The position numbers were made by a program, and so were the translations under genes. Below the pieces are notes generated by a model, which saw nothing but the letters and a program-made list of their open reading frames with translations, did no database searches and was not told the origin of the DNA. Shown here piece by piece: positions 1 through 11,104 of a stretch of DNA of 64,000 nucleotides (positions are counted from its first letter, which is position 1; each line of letters opens with the position of its first letter). This DNA comes from Acanthosepion pharaonis (Eukaryota; Mollusca; Cephalopoda; Sepiida; Sepiidae), in contig CAHIKZ030005407.1 of the NCBI GenBank assembly GCA_903632075.3, positions 2,077,501 to 2,141,500 on the forward strand. Reading direction: 5' to 3'.

Positions 1-7
1 TATTAAT

Positions 8-72
8 AAAAAAAAAAAAGTTTGATGTAATAATAATAATAATAATAATATATTATTATTATTATTATTATT
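8..72. repeat. A-run and inverted (TAA)n/(TTA)n pair
   Basis: A run of A is followed by (TAA)n at about 28-51 that turns directly into (TTA)n at 52-72. The two halves are reverse complements and would fold into a hairpin with almost no loop. Confidence 0.8.
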
Positions 73-81
73 GTTATTAAT

Positions 82-178
82 TCGATCGTTATTTTAGTGG
101 ATGCCTGTATTTAGTAGACGCCCCGACATATTTTAAACAGTATTTTATTTCGTCTATCGTCCTTAACACTTAAGAAAG
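82..178 (-). mobile_element. SINE family 3, tail fragment
   Basis: Read on the minus strand this matches the 3' half of the SINE copy at 484-668, including the cgatagacgaaataaaa segment and the end with the tccactaaaa motif. The tRNA-like head is missing. A similar tail fragment lies at 44060-44135. Confidence 0.55.
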
Positions 179-335
179 CTGGCAGCAAATGGAGATGCAG
201 GTTCTAATCCTGCCGGAGATCACATTTTCTTTAATAAATTTTCTTGATTTTGCGGAGTGGTTGACTAAATGAAAATTGCAAATTAATAGAGCATCTACTC
301 AAATACGAGTATTCTCTAAAAATAACGTTTGAAGT
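179..335 (+). mobile_element. tRNA-derived SINE, family 3
   Basis: A box-B-like GGTTCTAATCC sits near 200-212. It is followed by a body (ttttcttgattttgcgg) and a tail (gagcatctactcaaatac) that align in order with the copy at 484-668. The copy is diverged and no box A is convincing. Known logic: such SINEs are transcribed by Pol III and moved by LINE reverse transcriptases. Confidence 0.55.
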
Positions 336-483
336 AATCAAAATATTTCGGATTACAAAATAATAATACATTAATTCTTTGGAAATTAATTTGTTTGCAT
401 TTCGGATACGAAACAGAACAGATATGACTTTTGAGAAAATCTGAACAACTAACAATGAGCTTTAAAGGCAAATGAAATTCTTC

Positions 484-668
484 ATAGCCCAGCATTCAAA
501 GCACGTCGGATCAAACGGCAGTTTCTCCTGCAAAAGAGGACGCATGTTCGAATCCTGTCGGATTTGTCTTTAATACGTTTTCTCGATTCTGTAAGCCGAT
601 AGACGAAATAAAACACTGTTTAAAAAAAAACGGAGCATCTACTCAAGTAAGTGTATCCACTAAAATAT
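484..668 (+). mobile_element. tRNA-derived SINE, family 3
   Basis: The head has a clear box B (TGTTCGAATCCTG, near 546-558). The body carries cgttttctcgattctg, then cgatagacgaaataaaaca, an A-run, and a tail ending in tccactaaaa. It is the best preserved of four related pieces in the window (82-178, 179-335, 484-668, 44060-44135). Confidence 0.6.
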
Positions 669-820
669 ATATATATATGTGTATGTTTATACTTTAAAAA
701 TTGTTGTATTTATGGGGGAAGTGTGCTCAGTATATGAGATAAATCATTTGCAAGTATAGACAAAATTCTGAAGGCAGCTTAAGGCGTGTAGCTAACAACC
801 ATCCGATTTCTATGTACACG

Positions 821-823
<3 letters not shown>

Positions 824-861
<38 letters not shown>
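824..861. repeat. (TA)n microsatellite
   Basis: A pure TA run of about 19 units that stops exactly where the mariner remnant begins. Mariner elements target TA dinucleotides. Confidence 0.95.
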
Positions 862-864
<3 letters not shown>

Positions 865-1667
865 GAAGCCATAGGTAAATTGTCGCTGTTTTTCATTTTT
901 AATTTCGCGCATACGCGTTGTTTGTTTTGATTTTGTCGACTGGACAGTATAGTAGGGTGATTTGGGCATTGTCTGTGAGAATTTACTCCGCCAGAAATTT
1001 GGAATCAGCATGCCGTAATGCTTGTCATTCGTACCGGAAGCTCCAAGACGACCATTTTGGGTGTTTGGGTGTCAATCTCAGGACAATGCACACGATTCGG
1101 AAAAAGCTGGATGAGCCTAATGTTGATTAAGAAGGTGTTTAGAGTGATCACTAGTGATGGCTATGTTATGCCTACATTCATCTTCCCACAAAGCCTTAGA
1201 ATTAACACGGACAGACTTAAGCCGGAAGCCTGCATCAAGTGCCTTGGGGAGGTAGTGATGCTCTGGATCAAGAGCGTGGCAGATGGAAGACCCTATGTCT
1301 GGCAACAGGACTCTGCACTATACCACGCAAGCAGGAAAACAGCGACCACATCACGCCTTACATCTGGCCACGTAGCTCCTCAAACTGCAACCCCTTGATT
1401 ATAATGTATGGGTCGCAGTTGAGTTCTTTTAACACAAGAGTTAAGAGATGAACTGAAGGCAAAGATTATGGTAGCATTCACCGACTTAAACAAAGAGACA
1501 GCCTAGAATAGTTGCAGAAGATTCCGAAGTTGTCTGGAGCCGATGGTTAGTATTTTTAAAATATTTTTGTACTTTTGTTAAATATATCTGTTAAAATGAG
1601 ATGTCAGTGTTATTTTCATTTTTGCGTTATTTAGCGGAAAATTTATCCATCGTACCCTGTATATAGG
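862..1667 (+). mobile_element. Tc1/mariner element, internally deleted, with transposase remnant
   Basis: This is a decayed mariner-type DNA transposon. The inverted ends are still visible: an aagggaagcc..gtaaattgtcg end at 861-885 mirrors the 3' end at about 1630-1665, which finishes in gtaccctgtata. The longest open piece (1018-1398) covers the middle of the transposase, with VITSDG..VMPTFIFP and the WQQDSA motif that holds the second catalytic Asp. The next block (WPRSSSNCNPL, in another frame) is where the third Asp normally sits, and Asn is there instead. The element is about 0.8 kb against about 1.3 kb for a full mariner, so the N-terminal half is largely lost. Stops and frameshifts make it inactive. 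A second copy lies at 25425-25900 and shares the same 3' end. Confidence 0.85.
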
Positions 1668-3136
1668 TACCTCCACGAAATCGCTAAAAAATCAGTATAC
1701 CGTAATGAAAGCAAGCGTCTAACGTAATGATAACATACTTTTATTGTCAACAATCGTTATGTCATTATTAAGAAAAATGATCAAAGTAATTTTGAATATT
1801 TAATGAACATTTTTTACTCCTCTTTAGAACATTCGAAATTTTGATTAAAAACTTGTTTTTCTTGCGTCAGCAGTTATACTAAGTTTTAGCGTAGCAAATT
1901 TTAGCCTCATTTTTTGCGGTGACAGACAAATTAAATTTGGAATTCTTGCAAAAATCAAATAATTGTCGGATTTTAATAAAATTTCCAGGACTCATCTACA
2001 AATGAATGAAATTATTTTTGAATTTTTTTGTTAGAAAATCTTGGTAAAAATATTTTTTTACATGGGTTTCACCTCCTTAATAAATTTTATGAAAACTTGA
2101 GAAATTCAACGTGATAATTTTTAGTGACTTAGCAGATTTCTTTGAAGAATTTGAATCAATTAATTTTTTGGCAAAATCTGACGCCGTCTTACCGAAAATC
2201 TGTTCTGAATCGAAAAATTAAAAAAAAAAAATGCAATAAAACTATGACATTATTTAATTAGAGTCGCTTTTAATTACTTTTACGAATTATATATTTAAGA
2301 CTATTGTCTGAAGAAAAAAATGTCAATGAAAAATTAATTTTTACTAGATTTGTTTTCATTTTTTTTACAATTTTATATTGAATAATTTACTAAGATTCTA
2401 AATCTTTTAAAACAAAGTTCCAATGAGGCAACTCTTAGGAAATATTGTTATTGAGTAAAACTATATTTACTAATCATATATTGTAAAGCTTATTACAATA
2501 TGACGACCCCGAATATTTTAAAAATAATTTCGATTTCTTTTTGTATGTGTATATAAGTGCAGAATTTCTAAGTATGGATGTTCAAACCTAACATTATCAT
2601 TAAAAGGTCGCGTGTTATAAAGGTTGTCCCTCCTTACGGAAAAAAAAATCCTCATATAAACCTTATCATTTGCTCCACCATACTTAACTATGAACACGTT
2701 CGGCGGTCATTCGGCTGTCAATAAATCGATAAACACATCAGAAAAAAATAAGACCTGGTGTTTGAGAAATGCTTCTATACAATTTTTATGCTATAAATAA
2801 ACAATATTAGTTACAAATCAGATTAATTTAACTTTAAATTTGCAAATTTTTTGCCAAATAACGTTTCAGAAATATATATTTTATTTTTGTAAGTTTTTTT
2901 TTAAACCGAGAATTAACTTTTGTTTACAAATGTGTCAAAATGTCCGAATTCATCGATTTTACTGAAGAAAATCGATTCGTATCAATATTGTTTCTGTTTG
3001 AAATATAAAACAGAGTATTTTGCTTACTAGAAATAGTAAATTTGAAATCCTTTTTTTATCTTTCAATTAAAACTAAAATGAAAGCTTTAAGAAATCTTTT
3101 TCATTAAAAAAATAATTTTAAAACTTACGTATACCG

Positions 3137-3139
<3 letters not shown>
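1668..3139. other. AT-rich DNA, nothing recognised
   Basis: Strongly AT-rich with many A and T runs. No open frame, tRNA-like box or repeat shared with the rest of the window was found by eye. Confidence 0.5.
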
Positions 3140-3186
<47 letters not shown>

Positions 3187-3189
3187 GTA

Positions 3190-3233
<44 letters not shown>
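3140..3233. repeat. Compound (TA)n-(GA)n microsatellite
   Basis: (TA)n from 3140 to about 3186, then (GA)n to 3233. The minus-strand open frame over it is a SLSLSL/IYIYIY artefact. Confidence 0.95.
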
Positions 3234-3261
3234 TCCGTCAAAAAACGTATACACAAAGGTT

Positions 3262-3735
3262 TAGGTTTGTTTTGTTTGGTTTTATGGCATATCAACTTCA
3301 AAAGGTTATTTAATACCGACAATTTTTTTTTTATTGTTGATAATATTTTTTTTTTCCAAAAATCTATTTTTGGTAATATTTTTTCCTTTAAAAATCTGTT
3401 TCTGGTAAGTATTTTCTTTCGCCGGTAATATTTTTTTCAAATATGTATTGCTGGTAATCATTTTTTTTACAAAGTATTTCTGGTATTAAACCCTATTTTT
3501 ACACTTTTATAGTGTTTTGACCCGAGTTTGGATATTAACTATTTGCCCATAGCTGGGACCCTAACAGGTGCTACTACCGCCGGTCAGGGTGAACCTGGGA
3601 ACATCAGCAATTAAGAGGTTCCACGCTCCTCAAACCCTCTTGATCAGACGCCTTGCTGTTGGACGTAGTTTATCGTCTTACCCAGGACACGGATGTAGTT
3701 TATCGTCATACCCAGGACGGTTTCCGGAAAGTATA
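3262..3735 (-). mobile_element. Dispersed repeat R3, long copy
   Basis: One of three copies in the window (also 39722-39915 and 61136-61545). The plus strand shows, in order, ggcatatcaact..ggttatttaataccgac, repeated gctggtaat-type T-rich segments, then agctgggaccctaaca, ggttccacgctcctcaaa and a gatgtagtttatcgtc end. The last part is itself doubled here (3667-3683 and 3692-3708). The ggttatttaatgccgac block is also the 3' tail of SINE family 1, so the minus strand is taken as the element strand. I could not identify a tRNA head, so it may be a SINE of another kind. Confidence 0.6.
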
Positions 3736-4028
3736 AAATTGTATATTTCTTCAGACATCACAAAATTAACACAAGTTACCTTTGGATTCTACAGTCAAAG
3801 GTTCTCAAAATGGTGGCCTTTAGCTTCCGGACATTAATTAGTATGGCGAACCATTGCTTGGGCTACGTTGGCGAGGTGTGCATTTTTAATTTCTTGTCTA
3901 AGGGCAGGCAATGGAGTCGATTTTCTACGATGCAAAACATCCTTTAGGGTCTCCCATCGTTAAAAGTTTGAAAACTAGGAATAGCAAGTTTTCCGTTTCT
4001 GAAGTGTGTATACATTTTTGGGCGGACT

Positions 4029-4051
4029 GTCTCTCTCTCTCTCTCTCTCTC

Positions 4052-4116
<65 letters not shown>
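4029..4116. repeat. Compound (CT)n-(TA)n microsatellite
   Basis: (CT)n from 4029 to 4054 followed by about 30 TA units. Open frames on both strands here are low-complexity read-through. Confidence 0.95.
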
Positions 4117-4118
<2 letters not shown>

Positions 4119-4382
4119 AAGCTCGTTCTAGATTTTAACATTGTTATTTCTAACTGTATTTGAATTTCGTAAACGTTTATATGCAGTTACTTCAAATTTA
4201 GGTACACACCCTTCATCTCTCGCCTTTGTCATTACCTTCTCTCTCCTTCAACTTTTGTCTTTTCTCTCTAACTCTTTTCTCAACCCTGTCTATTTTTGTT
4301 ATCTTCTTTACTTCTTTCAAAAATTACTTTTTAACAAGACATTCATAGACATATAAGATATGAAATCAAGATTTTCTACATA

Positions 4383-4475
4383 GTCATACACTGGGCGCGT
4401 GTCGTAATGATGACTTGTAAACAAGTCTTTCAGGCCATAGCTAGCGAGTATGATTCTCAGTTTGGTCTCTCTCTG
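4383..4475 (+). mobile_element. SINE family 2 head fragment
   Basis: gcgagtatgattctcagtttgg matches the box-B region (gagttcgatccccactg) of the better copy at 25045-25155 and of 46175-46260. Box A is only weakly recognisable. Short and diverged. Confidence 0.4.
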
Positions 4476-4485
4476 TCTCTCTCTG

Positions 4486-4532
<47 letters not shown>
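4467..4532. repeat. Compound (CT)n-(TA)n microsatellite
   Basis: (CT)n interrupted by G, then (TA)n to 4532. It directly follows the SINE fragment. Confidence 0.9.
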
Positions 4533-4535
<3 letters not shown>

Positions 4536-5254
4536 ATACTAGTCTCACCTTCTACTACATCTTAATAGGTAGTATTCATATAAAATACATTTTTTTGTAA
4601 AATAATTACGTATAATAATGGATCATGTGTAATATAGGTGAACAATTCAACTAGAAAAATTCAAAATAAATCCAATGTATCTAAATAAAGGCAATCTTTA
4701 TACCAGGCCTGACAAACATGCGACTGGGGTTCACGACTGAGGGCGGACATGTGGAGACCTAAATTACTACTAAATAACAATTACTGAGAACATTTTTAGC
4801 AAGAAACTTGTTAGTAATGTCCAGCAATTAGTTAATTAGAAACTATACATAATATTAGGAAGCAGCTTAAAATGCTTGAATTATTTCTATAAATGTCATT
4901 GTACAAAGAAAGAACAAAAATAACCTCGATCATAAATAACTCAATGTACAAAAACCACCTTATTCACCGTAAATTAGAGACATTTTTAGACGATATTACA
5001 AAAATAATGCGTTAATTTCTTTATACCCATTGATTACAGAAAATATAATTATCTAATACAAGCAGAAAGCAATCCAACATTTTAAAATTCGTGTATCAAC
5101 AAAGTTTGAAAAGACTTTATAAAAAATGCGAATTTTAGAGAAACAATAATTTTGGCAGTTTTTATATAATTTTTATAAAATTATTGTGATTTTTGTTTCA
5201 CAGAAGATGAGAAAAATACTTATATCGCTATGATACAATAATAGAAATTTGTAT
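4533..5254. other. AT-rich DNA, nothing recognised
   Basis: No coding signal. A stretch at 4705-4760 (aacatgcgactggggttcacgactg) vaguely resembles a minus-strand SINE box B but is too short to call. Confidence 0.4.
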
Positions 5255-5520
5255 TTACTCAAAACGAGGTCAGGTTGTGACACAAGGTCGGTTTAATGTG
5301 AGGACCCCGAGCGCGTATACCCGGGCTAGGAACAAAAATTTTCCGAGCCCCCGCAACCGTCGGTTGCGCTAGCCTCGGTGTAAGCACATAACCCTCTCTC
5401 TGGTGCAATGAGAGGGCGCAGACTCGGGCAGCTGTTTTCCAGCTGTTAAACCTCTCAGTGTAATTTTCCTCAGTTGCGACTTTGTCCTTTGACGGAGCAG
5501 CCCCTGAACACACCCTGCCC
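5255..5520 (-). repeat. Structured repeat SR, diverged copy
   Basis: A GC-rich island in AT-rich DNA. On the minus strand the left part aligns with the 3' half of the SR copies at 42241 and 63550: gctcgga, then an A/T-rich run, tagcccgggtatacgcgctcgg, then a block ending in accttgtgtcacaacctgacc. A perfect 7-bp hairpin (5352-5358 with 5362-5368, loop gtc) lies where the other copies carry hairpins. The 5' half (about 5400-5520) is too diverged to align by eye. No coding function is apparent. Confidence 0.5.
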
Positions 5521-5924
5521 GAAGACAGAAACTCAAGTGAGAGATAATAAAGAAACCAGTATACTTACTTTTAATAATTAGAATCAATTACCATTAACTA
5601 AAACCCAAAATTAATTAACAGTATAATTTGTGCCGTTAACCAATTAATATCTGTAAAAAAGTGGAAAAATAATAAAAAAAATATATCTGGTAAATATTTC
5701 TCTGGATGGATAAGTATGTCTTTTTAATGCAGTTTCATAAACATATTTTTACTACTTGTTAAAACATGATTATGAAGATAATTTTATGAATATTTTTATC
5801 TTATAAATAACATTTTAAGATAATTTAAAAACTTTTAGTGTTGGTTCTTGAGTTGTCTTAGGTGAATCAAACAAACAATAATTTTAAAAATATATTTAAC
5901 AATATAATCCCATACTCGCTTTCA
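5521..5924. other. AT-rich DNA, nothing recognised
   Basis: Spacer between the structured repeat and the P-like transposase remnant. It has A/T runs only. Confidence 0.4.
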
Positions 5925-7565
5925 TATTGAAAGGATACATATAGAAACTAACATAAAGATGATTGTCAAAGGATTTTTGCAAATCTTTAATTTAACAACA
6001 CCAAACATTATAAAAAAGAAAAATCTCAATGAACTGTGGGATCTATTTCTGTAAAAGAAATGTTCATATTCTTGAAAACAAAAATTGGTATTATTAAATA
6101 TTTCCTCTTCTTCCGGACAATCTTTCCTTGTGGCATTGCCTGCTATATACAAAAGTGAGATTTAAATATTTTCAGGGATTCTAGTTTCAAGTAAGTCATC
6201 AAATGTATGGCATCCCATTTCATCCAGCAAATATTTCAAGCAATTATGACTTGAATGAATGTTGTATAATTTAACATCAACATTTAATTTAAGAAGTAGT
6301 TTAGTCTTGTCAATATGAAATTTTTCAATAACATTTTGGATTGATATAAAATCTGCATCTTTAGAACATTGTCTTTATTTTTCTAATTCATTTTCTACAT
6401 AGTCTGTGGTAAATTCTCCAAGCATAACAAAATTAGCAAATATCTACAAACATCAATAAAGTCATTGTATGTATGTTCAATGGCTAAACTAATATCTCTT
6501 GTTAATAATTTCATTCTTTTTCCTTGCTTTCCTCCCATTCTTTTCGTCATTTTTCCAAAATTACAAAGAAGTAACAGATGTTCATCATCTAAATCTGATA
6601 TCAAGTTTTTTCGGTGGATCATTTTTCTTAGTGTCACCATATATTTCTTTGACACTGACAATTTTCTAAAATTTAAAAACTTTTTCAATGCGATTAACTG
6701 TTTCCGTAATATAATCCCCTATTTCATAATGGGTGTGTTTTAATTACAGCTACAGTTTGATAAAAAAAAAGAAGATAAAAACAAACTTTTAAACAATGGG
6801 AAACATTTTTTTCGCTTAACAGGTTTGGGTAATCTGCTACATCAGTTAGTTTCGACAGCTTAACAAATTGAGTTTTTTTCATACTCAAAAATACCTTTTA
6901 CAATTTCCCATTTTGCTGTCATCTTTTTGTCTTCAGAATAAAGCAGGAATTCAGAAATAGGTTCAATCATCCAATTATTCCGGATATTTTTGAAAATGTG
7001 GACTTAACCAAAAAGTAAGTAGAAGCCATTTTTAGTTATCCAAGATTTATTAAAGACAATACCATTTTTTTTTTTAAAAAAAAGGTTGTCACATACAATT
7101 GCAATTACTTGACCATTTAGGTGTTTGATAGCATCAACGATATATAAAAGATTTTCATATGAACAAATGCCTCTAATTTTAGAACTGGGGTCATTTTAAG
7201 TAAAGATTTGGATCCCCTATTTAAACATTTTACCAGAAAGTCCAATAGCGATTTGCTACTCCCTCAGAATTTTCAGCCAAACCAAATAAAATTGTTCCAT
7301 GACATTGTCGAGTAACTATCATACACTTCATCAACTAAAAGAATACACTTTTGCTGATTTTCAGAGATTTTACTAAATATATCACAAGAAAATTAATATT
7401 GTCTAATTTTGAGTCTTTTGATGTGAAAGCTGGGTAACTTAAAATCATCCTGAAATCTCTTATATAATGACTGAGATGTAACAAAATATTCAAATGCCCT
7501 GATAAAAATGTCAGAATCATGATGTTTTGTTCCAATTATTTGAGGTGACATAACATTAATATGTT
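5925..7565 (-). pseudogene. P-element/THAP9-like transposase pseudogene
   Basis: Broken minus-strand frames keep, in the expected order, motifs I associate with the RNase-H-like transposase of P elements and THAP9. Near 7350-7320 is ILLVDEVYDSYS, the block around the first catalytic Asp in this family. Next come LVKCLN..KMTPVLKLEA (about 7250-7180) and NGQVIAI(V)CD (about 7115-7085), then IIKTHPLWN-like sequence and a Lys-rich ORF (6688-6395). Near 6290-6200 are VIEKFHIDKTKLLLKLNVDV and HNCLKYLLDEMG, and LYIAGNATRKD at 6140-6110 is the usual C-terminal block. The N-terminal THAP zinc finger was not seen, and frameshifts and stops are many. Family assignment is from remembered motif order, not a search. 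Confidence 0.65.
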
Positions 7566-7689
7566 CTTTTAAATTTTTTTAGTATTATCAATTTTTAAGT
7601 TACTAAGATAAAATCTGAGGGCATTCGTGTCTTTTCTGTTTTATATTAAATCTTAAACAAAGGCATTCCATCACTGTTATAATTCCAGG

Positions 7690-8130
7690 TCCAGGTTGTT
7701 CACTACCCCCTCCCTCTAGATCATAAGAGTTCAGACCAGTAGTTTGCCATTCAGGGCCAGCCTACGCAGTCTACAACAGGTGTAGTAGGAAGTAGTTCGT
7801 AGATAATTGTCTGTAGACAAGTATAGCGGACAAGTGGTAGTGAGATGAAGTAGTGGAGCAATGGTGGAAGGAAAGTGTGATTGGAAGATGTTGGTGGATA
7901 TAAGAAGGGAAGGCATATGGGGGGGAAATTTGATTAGAAGATTTGGGATGGAAACTAAAACTGGGCATATGTAATGGACAAATGGTCATAATAGACAGGT
8001 ATTAGTGACCAAAAGTTGGTGAGAAGATGCGGTGGCAAAATATTGTGGTGTTAGTCGTGGTGGGCAAATATATTGATCTGTGGCGGTGTGGTAGTTTTTA
8101 GTCGACAATAGTGGTCGACATGTACGGTGG
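7690..8130. other. G/T-rich, C-poor tract
   Basis: From about 7760 the plus strand is rich in gtgg, ggtgg and tagt motifs and nearly free of C, with a loose, irregular repeat. No coding signal. It runs up to the Penelope-like fragment. Confidence 0.5.
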
Positions 8131-8592
8131 GGCAATGGTGGTGGGCGGGTGTTTCACGATCCTAATAAACACCTTAGATTTATCATTTATTATAAAAAGT
8201 TTAAAACGTCTAATCCAGTTATTACCAACAACACGGGACTTTAAAGATGCCTCCGATGTAAAAATAATGTTGTTTATTAATTCTCATGCCATTTGGGAGA
8301 TTGTATCTTCAATATCAACAATAAAAAAAACTGCACTGAATTCTTATATCGGGCACCCGTGCACTACACTCACTCGTAGGTTGACTTGTCATCTATCGAA
8401 ACTCAGTGCAATTCGTGTATAAATCGACCAGCCCATGACGAACAACCAAAATATAACTAAGAACATTAGACAAATATAAAAGGATATCAAAATAATATAT
8501 AGCATTCGATGCAAGGAAAGACTTAGAACCCTAGAAGCTATTATTATGCAAAATAAACAACTTACACCAAATAAAATGTCTTTCACAACAGG
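8130..8592 (+). mobile_element. Penelope-like element, GIY-YIG endonuclease fragment
   Basis: Frame-shifted plus-strand pieces reproduce the end of a Penelope-like element. First comes a linker, FIIYYKKFKTSNPVITNN, near 8180-8235. Then NNVVY.FSCHLGDC (8265-8305), the region that carries the GIY-like Tyr and Cys residues, and SYIGHPCTTLTRRLTCHL (8342-8395), the YIG half with its conserved Arg. Last is IIYSIRCKERLRTLEAIIMQ (8493-8553), the C-terminal block with Glu. The same order appears in the larger copy at 47560-49735. Penelope endonucleases nick target DNA for reverse transcription. The RT domain is missing here and stops interrupt the frame. Confidence 0.75.
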
Positions 8593-9114
8593 AGACTGTA
8601 TCTTGAACCGTGAATGAAGAATGTTATTTGATTATCGATAATGTAGTTAGGGGAAAGTATAGTTAACTCATATTTGTTTTATGTGTTTGACCTCAATACA
8701 AAGTATTTTCTGGGAATAGAAGGCTAGCTGTGATCCGTTAAGGAACTTCTAAAGTAAAACACACCTAACCTCTTCTTATGAACTCTCTCTCTCTCTGTTT
8801 ATATATAGCAGTCAATACAGCAATATTTTTTTATCCTCCATCTATCTCATTGACTATTAGTCTGTCTTTGAATGAGGAGATTATTTATTAACGAAGGCGA
8901 GCAAAGCAGTTCACGTTTACTGTGTTGAATTCTCAGAAACATTTTCAAAATAGTTGACGTGTTAAAGTCATACTCTTTCGTGCCAAATGCAAGTGTAGTT
9001 TGTAATAGTCCTGCCGGCTGGGAAATTTTCAACATCTAAAATAAGCGTGACTGATAAATAAACATTCCGCCGAAAATTTTTTAAAGAAGTTTAGTAAATA
9101 TAGAATTTAAAACA
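8593..9114. other. Intervening DNA, nothing recognised
   Basis: It holds a short (CT)n at about 8783-8797. The minus-strand open frame 8847-9035 matches no family I know. Confidence 0.4.
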
Positions 9115-9850
9115 AACAAAACCCAAAGAAGAATCTGCAATGTTATTTGTCCTAACCTGGCATCGCGTATGCAACCACTTTCCCACCGTCGTAATGTAAC
9201 TTCTTTGTGCCTTTTTTATAAATACTTTCATGGTAATTGTCCTGATGATCTTTACCCTATGGAAAATCAGTTATGTGCTATGCGTGATACACGCTTAGGC
9301 GATCATGTATCCTTCGATACATGACTGACGAGGCAGATTTTTTTTCTCGCAGTAGGTTGTCATTTCTTTCTGCGGTAGACCAGTCGCCATCCAAGGCTAG
9401 ATGGGGTGAAAAGAAGATGGATTCATACCTTTCCCAAGGGGATTAGCACACAAGTGAATGTAATGGATTCGAACTCGGCTCACCGATTCCTCAAACCGAA
9501 CCGCTATCCATTACTGCATCGTAACCCTATGGTACATAGACTTTATGAATTTAAGCGCAGTATTAGATTAGCAACAAGGTATCATCGTTTTACAGTTGAA
9601 TTAAACAGATGTAACAGTTTCTTTTCTATCACTTCTCATTTGTGGAGCTTTTTTTCCGGCTTTTTGCTTTCCTCTCAACTTTGATCTTCAAAAATTTAAA
9701 TGCAATGTCAGATTTTATCTACTGTCTTTGTAATCCCTGTCATTTTATTGTTCTCACTCCTTAATAATATTTTTCTTTTCCTTATTCTTTCTCAATCAGT
9801 AAGTCCTTGTGTCTTAGTGGCTTTATTGCCTTGCTTCGGGTGAAATAATT
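9115..9850 (+). mobile_element. LINE-A fragment: reverse transcriptase C-terminus and 3' UTR, split by a SINE
   Basis: Plus-strand frames show the conserved tail of a CR1/L2-like non-LTR reverse transcriptase. RRICNVICPNLASR and LSHRRNVTSLCLFYKYFHG lie at 9125-9240. After the SINE insertion, FKRSIRLATRYHRFTVELNR (9548-9610) and SHLWSFFSG (9640-9670) follow. The 3' end is attaatattttt..cttattctttctcaatcagtaa..tgtcttagtggctttattgccttgctt, which recurs on the minus strand at 37680 and 62690. The two halves join logically across the SINE at 9326-9535. The element is 5' truncated and its frame is broken. Confidence 0.75.
9326..9535 (-). mobile_element. SINE family 1 (tRNA head plus tail) inserted in LINE-A
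   Basis: On the plus strand this reads tagaccagtcgcc.., gatggattcatacctttccc, ttagcacacaagtgaatg, ggattcgaactcggctc (minus-strand box B), then cgctatccattactgcatcg (minus-strand box A). The same order is found at 18611-18835, 40994-41262 and 44258-44639. Near-repeats tacatgact (9318) and tacatagact (9533) flank it and look like a decayed target duplication. Confidence 0.75.
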
Positions 9851-10911
9851 ATATTAAAAAGTCTGCCATACAAAATAAACACAAGTTCAGGAGTAAAATT
9901 GTAGAAAATAATTTAATCGTGCTGACGCTAATATTTGATATATAATAGGAAAAACGTTATGATTTATAAACAAAAATAAAATTAAAAAAATAAAGTTTAT
10001 ACTTCGTCACTTTTTTAATTTTTTATTTTCACAACTTTTCAGGGAATATGAAATGTCTAGAAAACAAAAACTTACAATTTCAGCCAATGAATATCAAGTT
10101 GATAACTTAACCCGTAGCATTTTTTTTTGTTTGGGTCTTACTCTTACAATTAATGGCGCTCAGCAGTAAAAGTAATGTGATAGGCAACGACTACCCATGT
10201 GCAAAAATCAATGTGTCTGTGTCAATTTTCTGGTTTGGTAGAGACAATATCAGATTACAGAAACAAATAAATAAACTTATCCAAACACCAATAAGTAAAA
10301 GTAAACCTAAAAAAAGATTTGTAGATAAAGAAAGTCATGGTAACAATCAGAGGGGGGTATGAAGAAATTAAGATCGAACTATTTTTTAAAATTTAATATA
10401 CTTTAATATTATTAACCTTTCCCACTTTCTTTTGCTTAGCTAGGAAATTCTGATCGTATCTGTGTTATTTATAATAAATTATCTTACAGTGATGAGTAAT
10501 TGAAAAATTACGAAACTGTGTCAACCTTCGATAAGTATTGAATGTTATTATATCTAATTTGATATTTATCACTCAAGTTTTATATTGAGTACTTTATTAG
10601 AAGAAATTCTATTAAATTTAATAGACCTTAAATTATATAATTATAATTACATAATTTTACGTATATTAATTGTTAGTATTAATAGCTAGCATTATTTTAT
10701 TTTATTGTAAATAGATATGGATAATTGTATGATGATATTGTTGTATATGCTATTTATATTTATTTATTTGATTTCAGATATATAATAATTCTGAGGGGTT
10801 TAAGAAGAAAGAGAAACAGGGGTTATGGAGCCAGAGGAACACAGCTTTGGAAAATGCTGAACAGAGAAACAATTAGATTGATTAAAATATTTGAGGAAAC
10901 TGATGTCGCAA

Positions 10912-10912
<1 letters not shown>
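9851..10912. other. AT-rich DNA; one weak exon-like patch
   Basis: Mostly AT-rich. At 10760-10778 a T-rich run ends in atttcag and is followed by about 130 bases of higher complexity open in two frames (SEGFKKKEKQGLWSQRN in one). It has no matching donor, start or family, so it is not called a gene. Confidence 0.35.

Positions 10913-10913
<1 letters not shown>

Positions 10914-10971
<58 letters not shown>
10914..10971. repeat. Compound (GT)n-(GA)n microsatellite
   Basis: (GT)n to 10947, then (GA)n to 10971. Confidence 0.95.
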
Positions 10972-11104
10972 TGCAGAATATTATAAACATAGGTGTAAGA
11001 AAAATAGATTTAAATCTAACCCAGACAGAGAGGGAGAACCTTTTTTTTTTGCCGGTGCATGACTTTCACTTGATAAAGCTCTTTGTTTTTGGTTGAGGGA
11101 TTTG

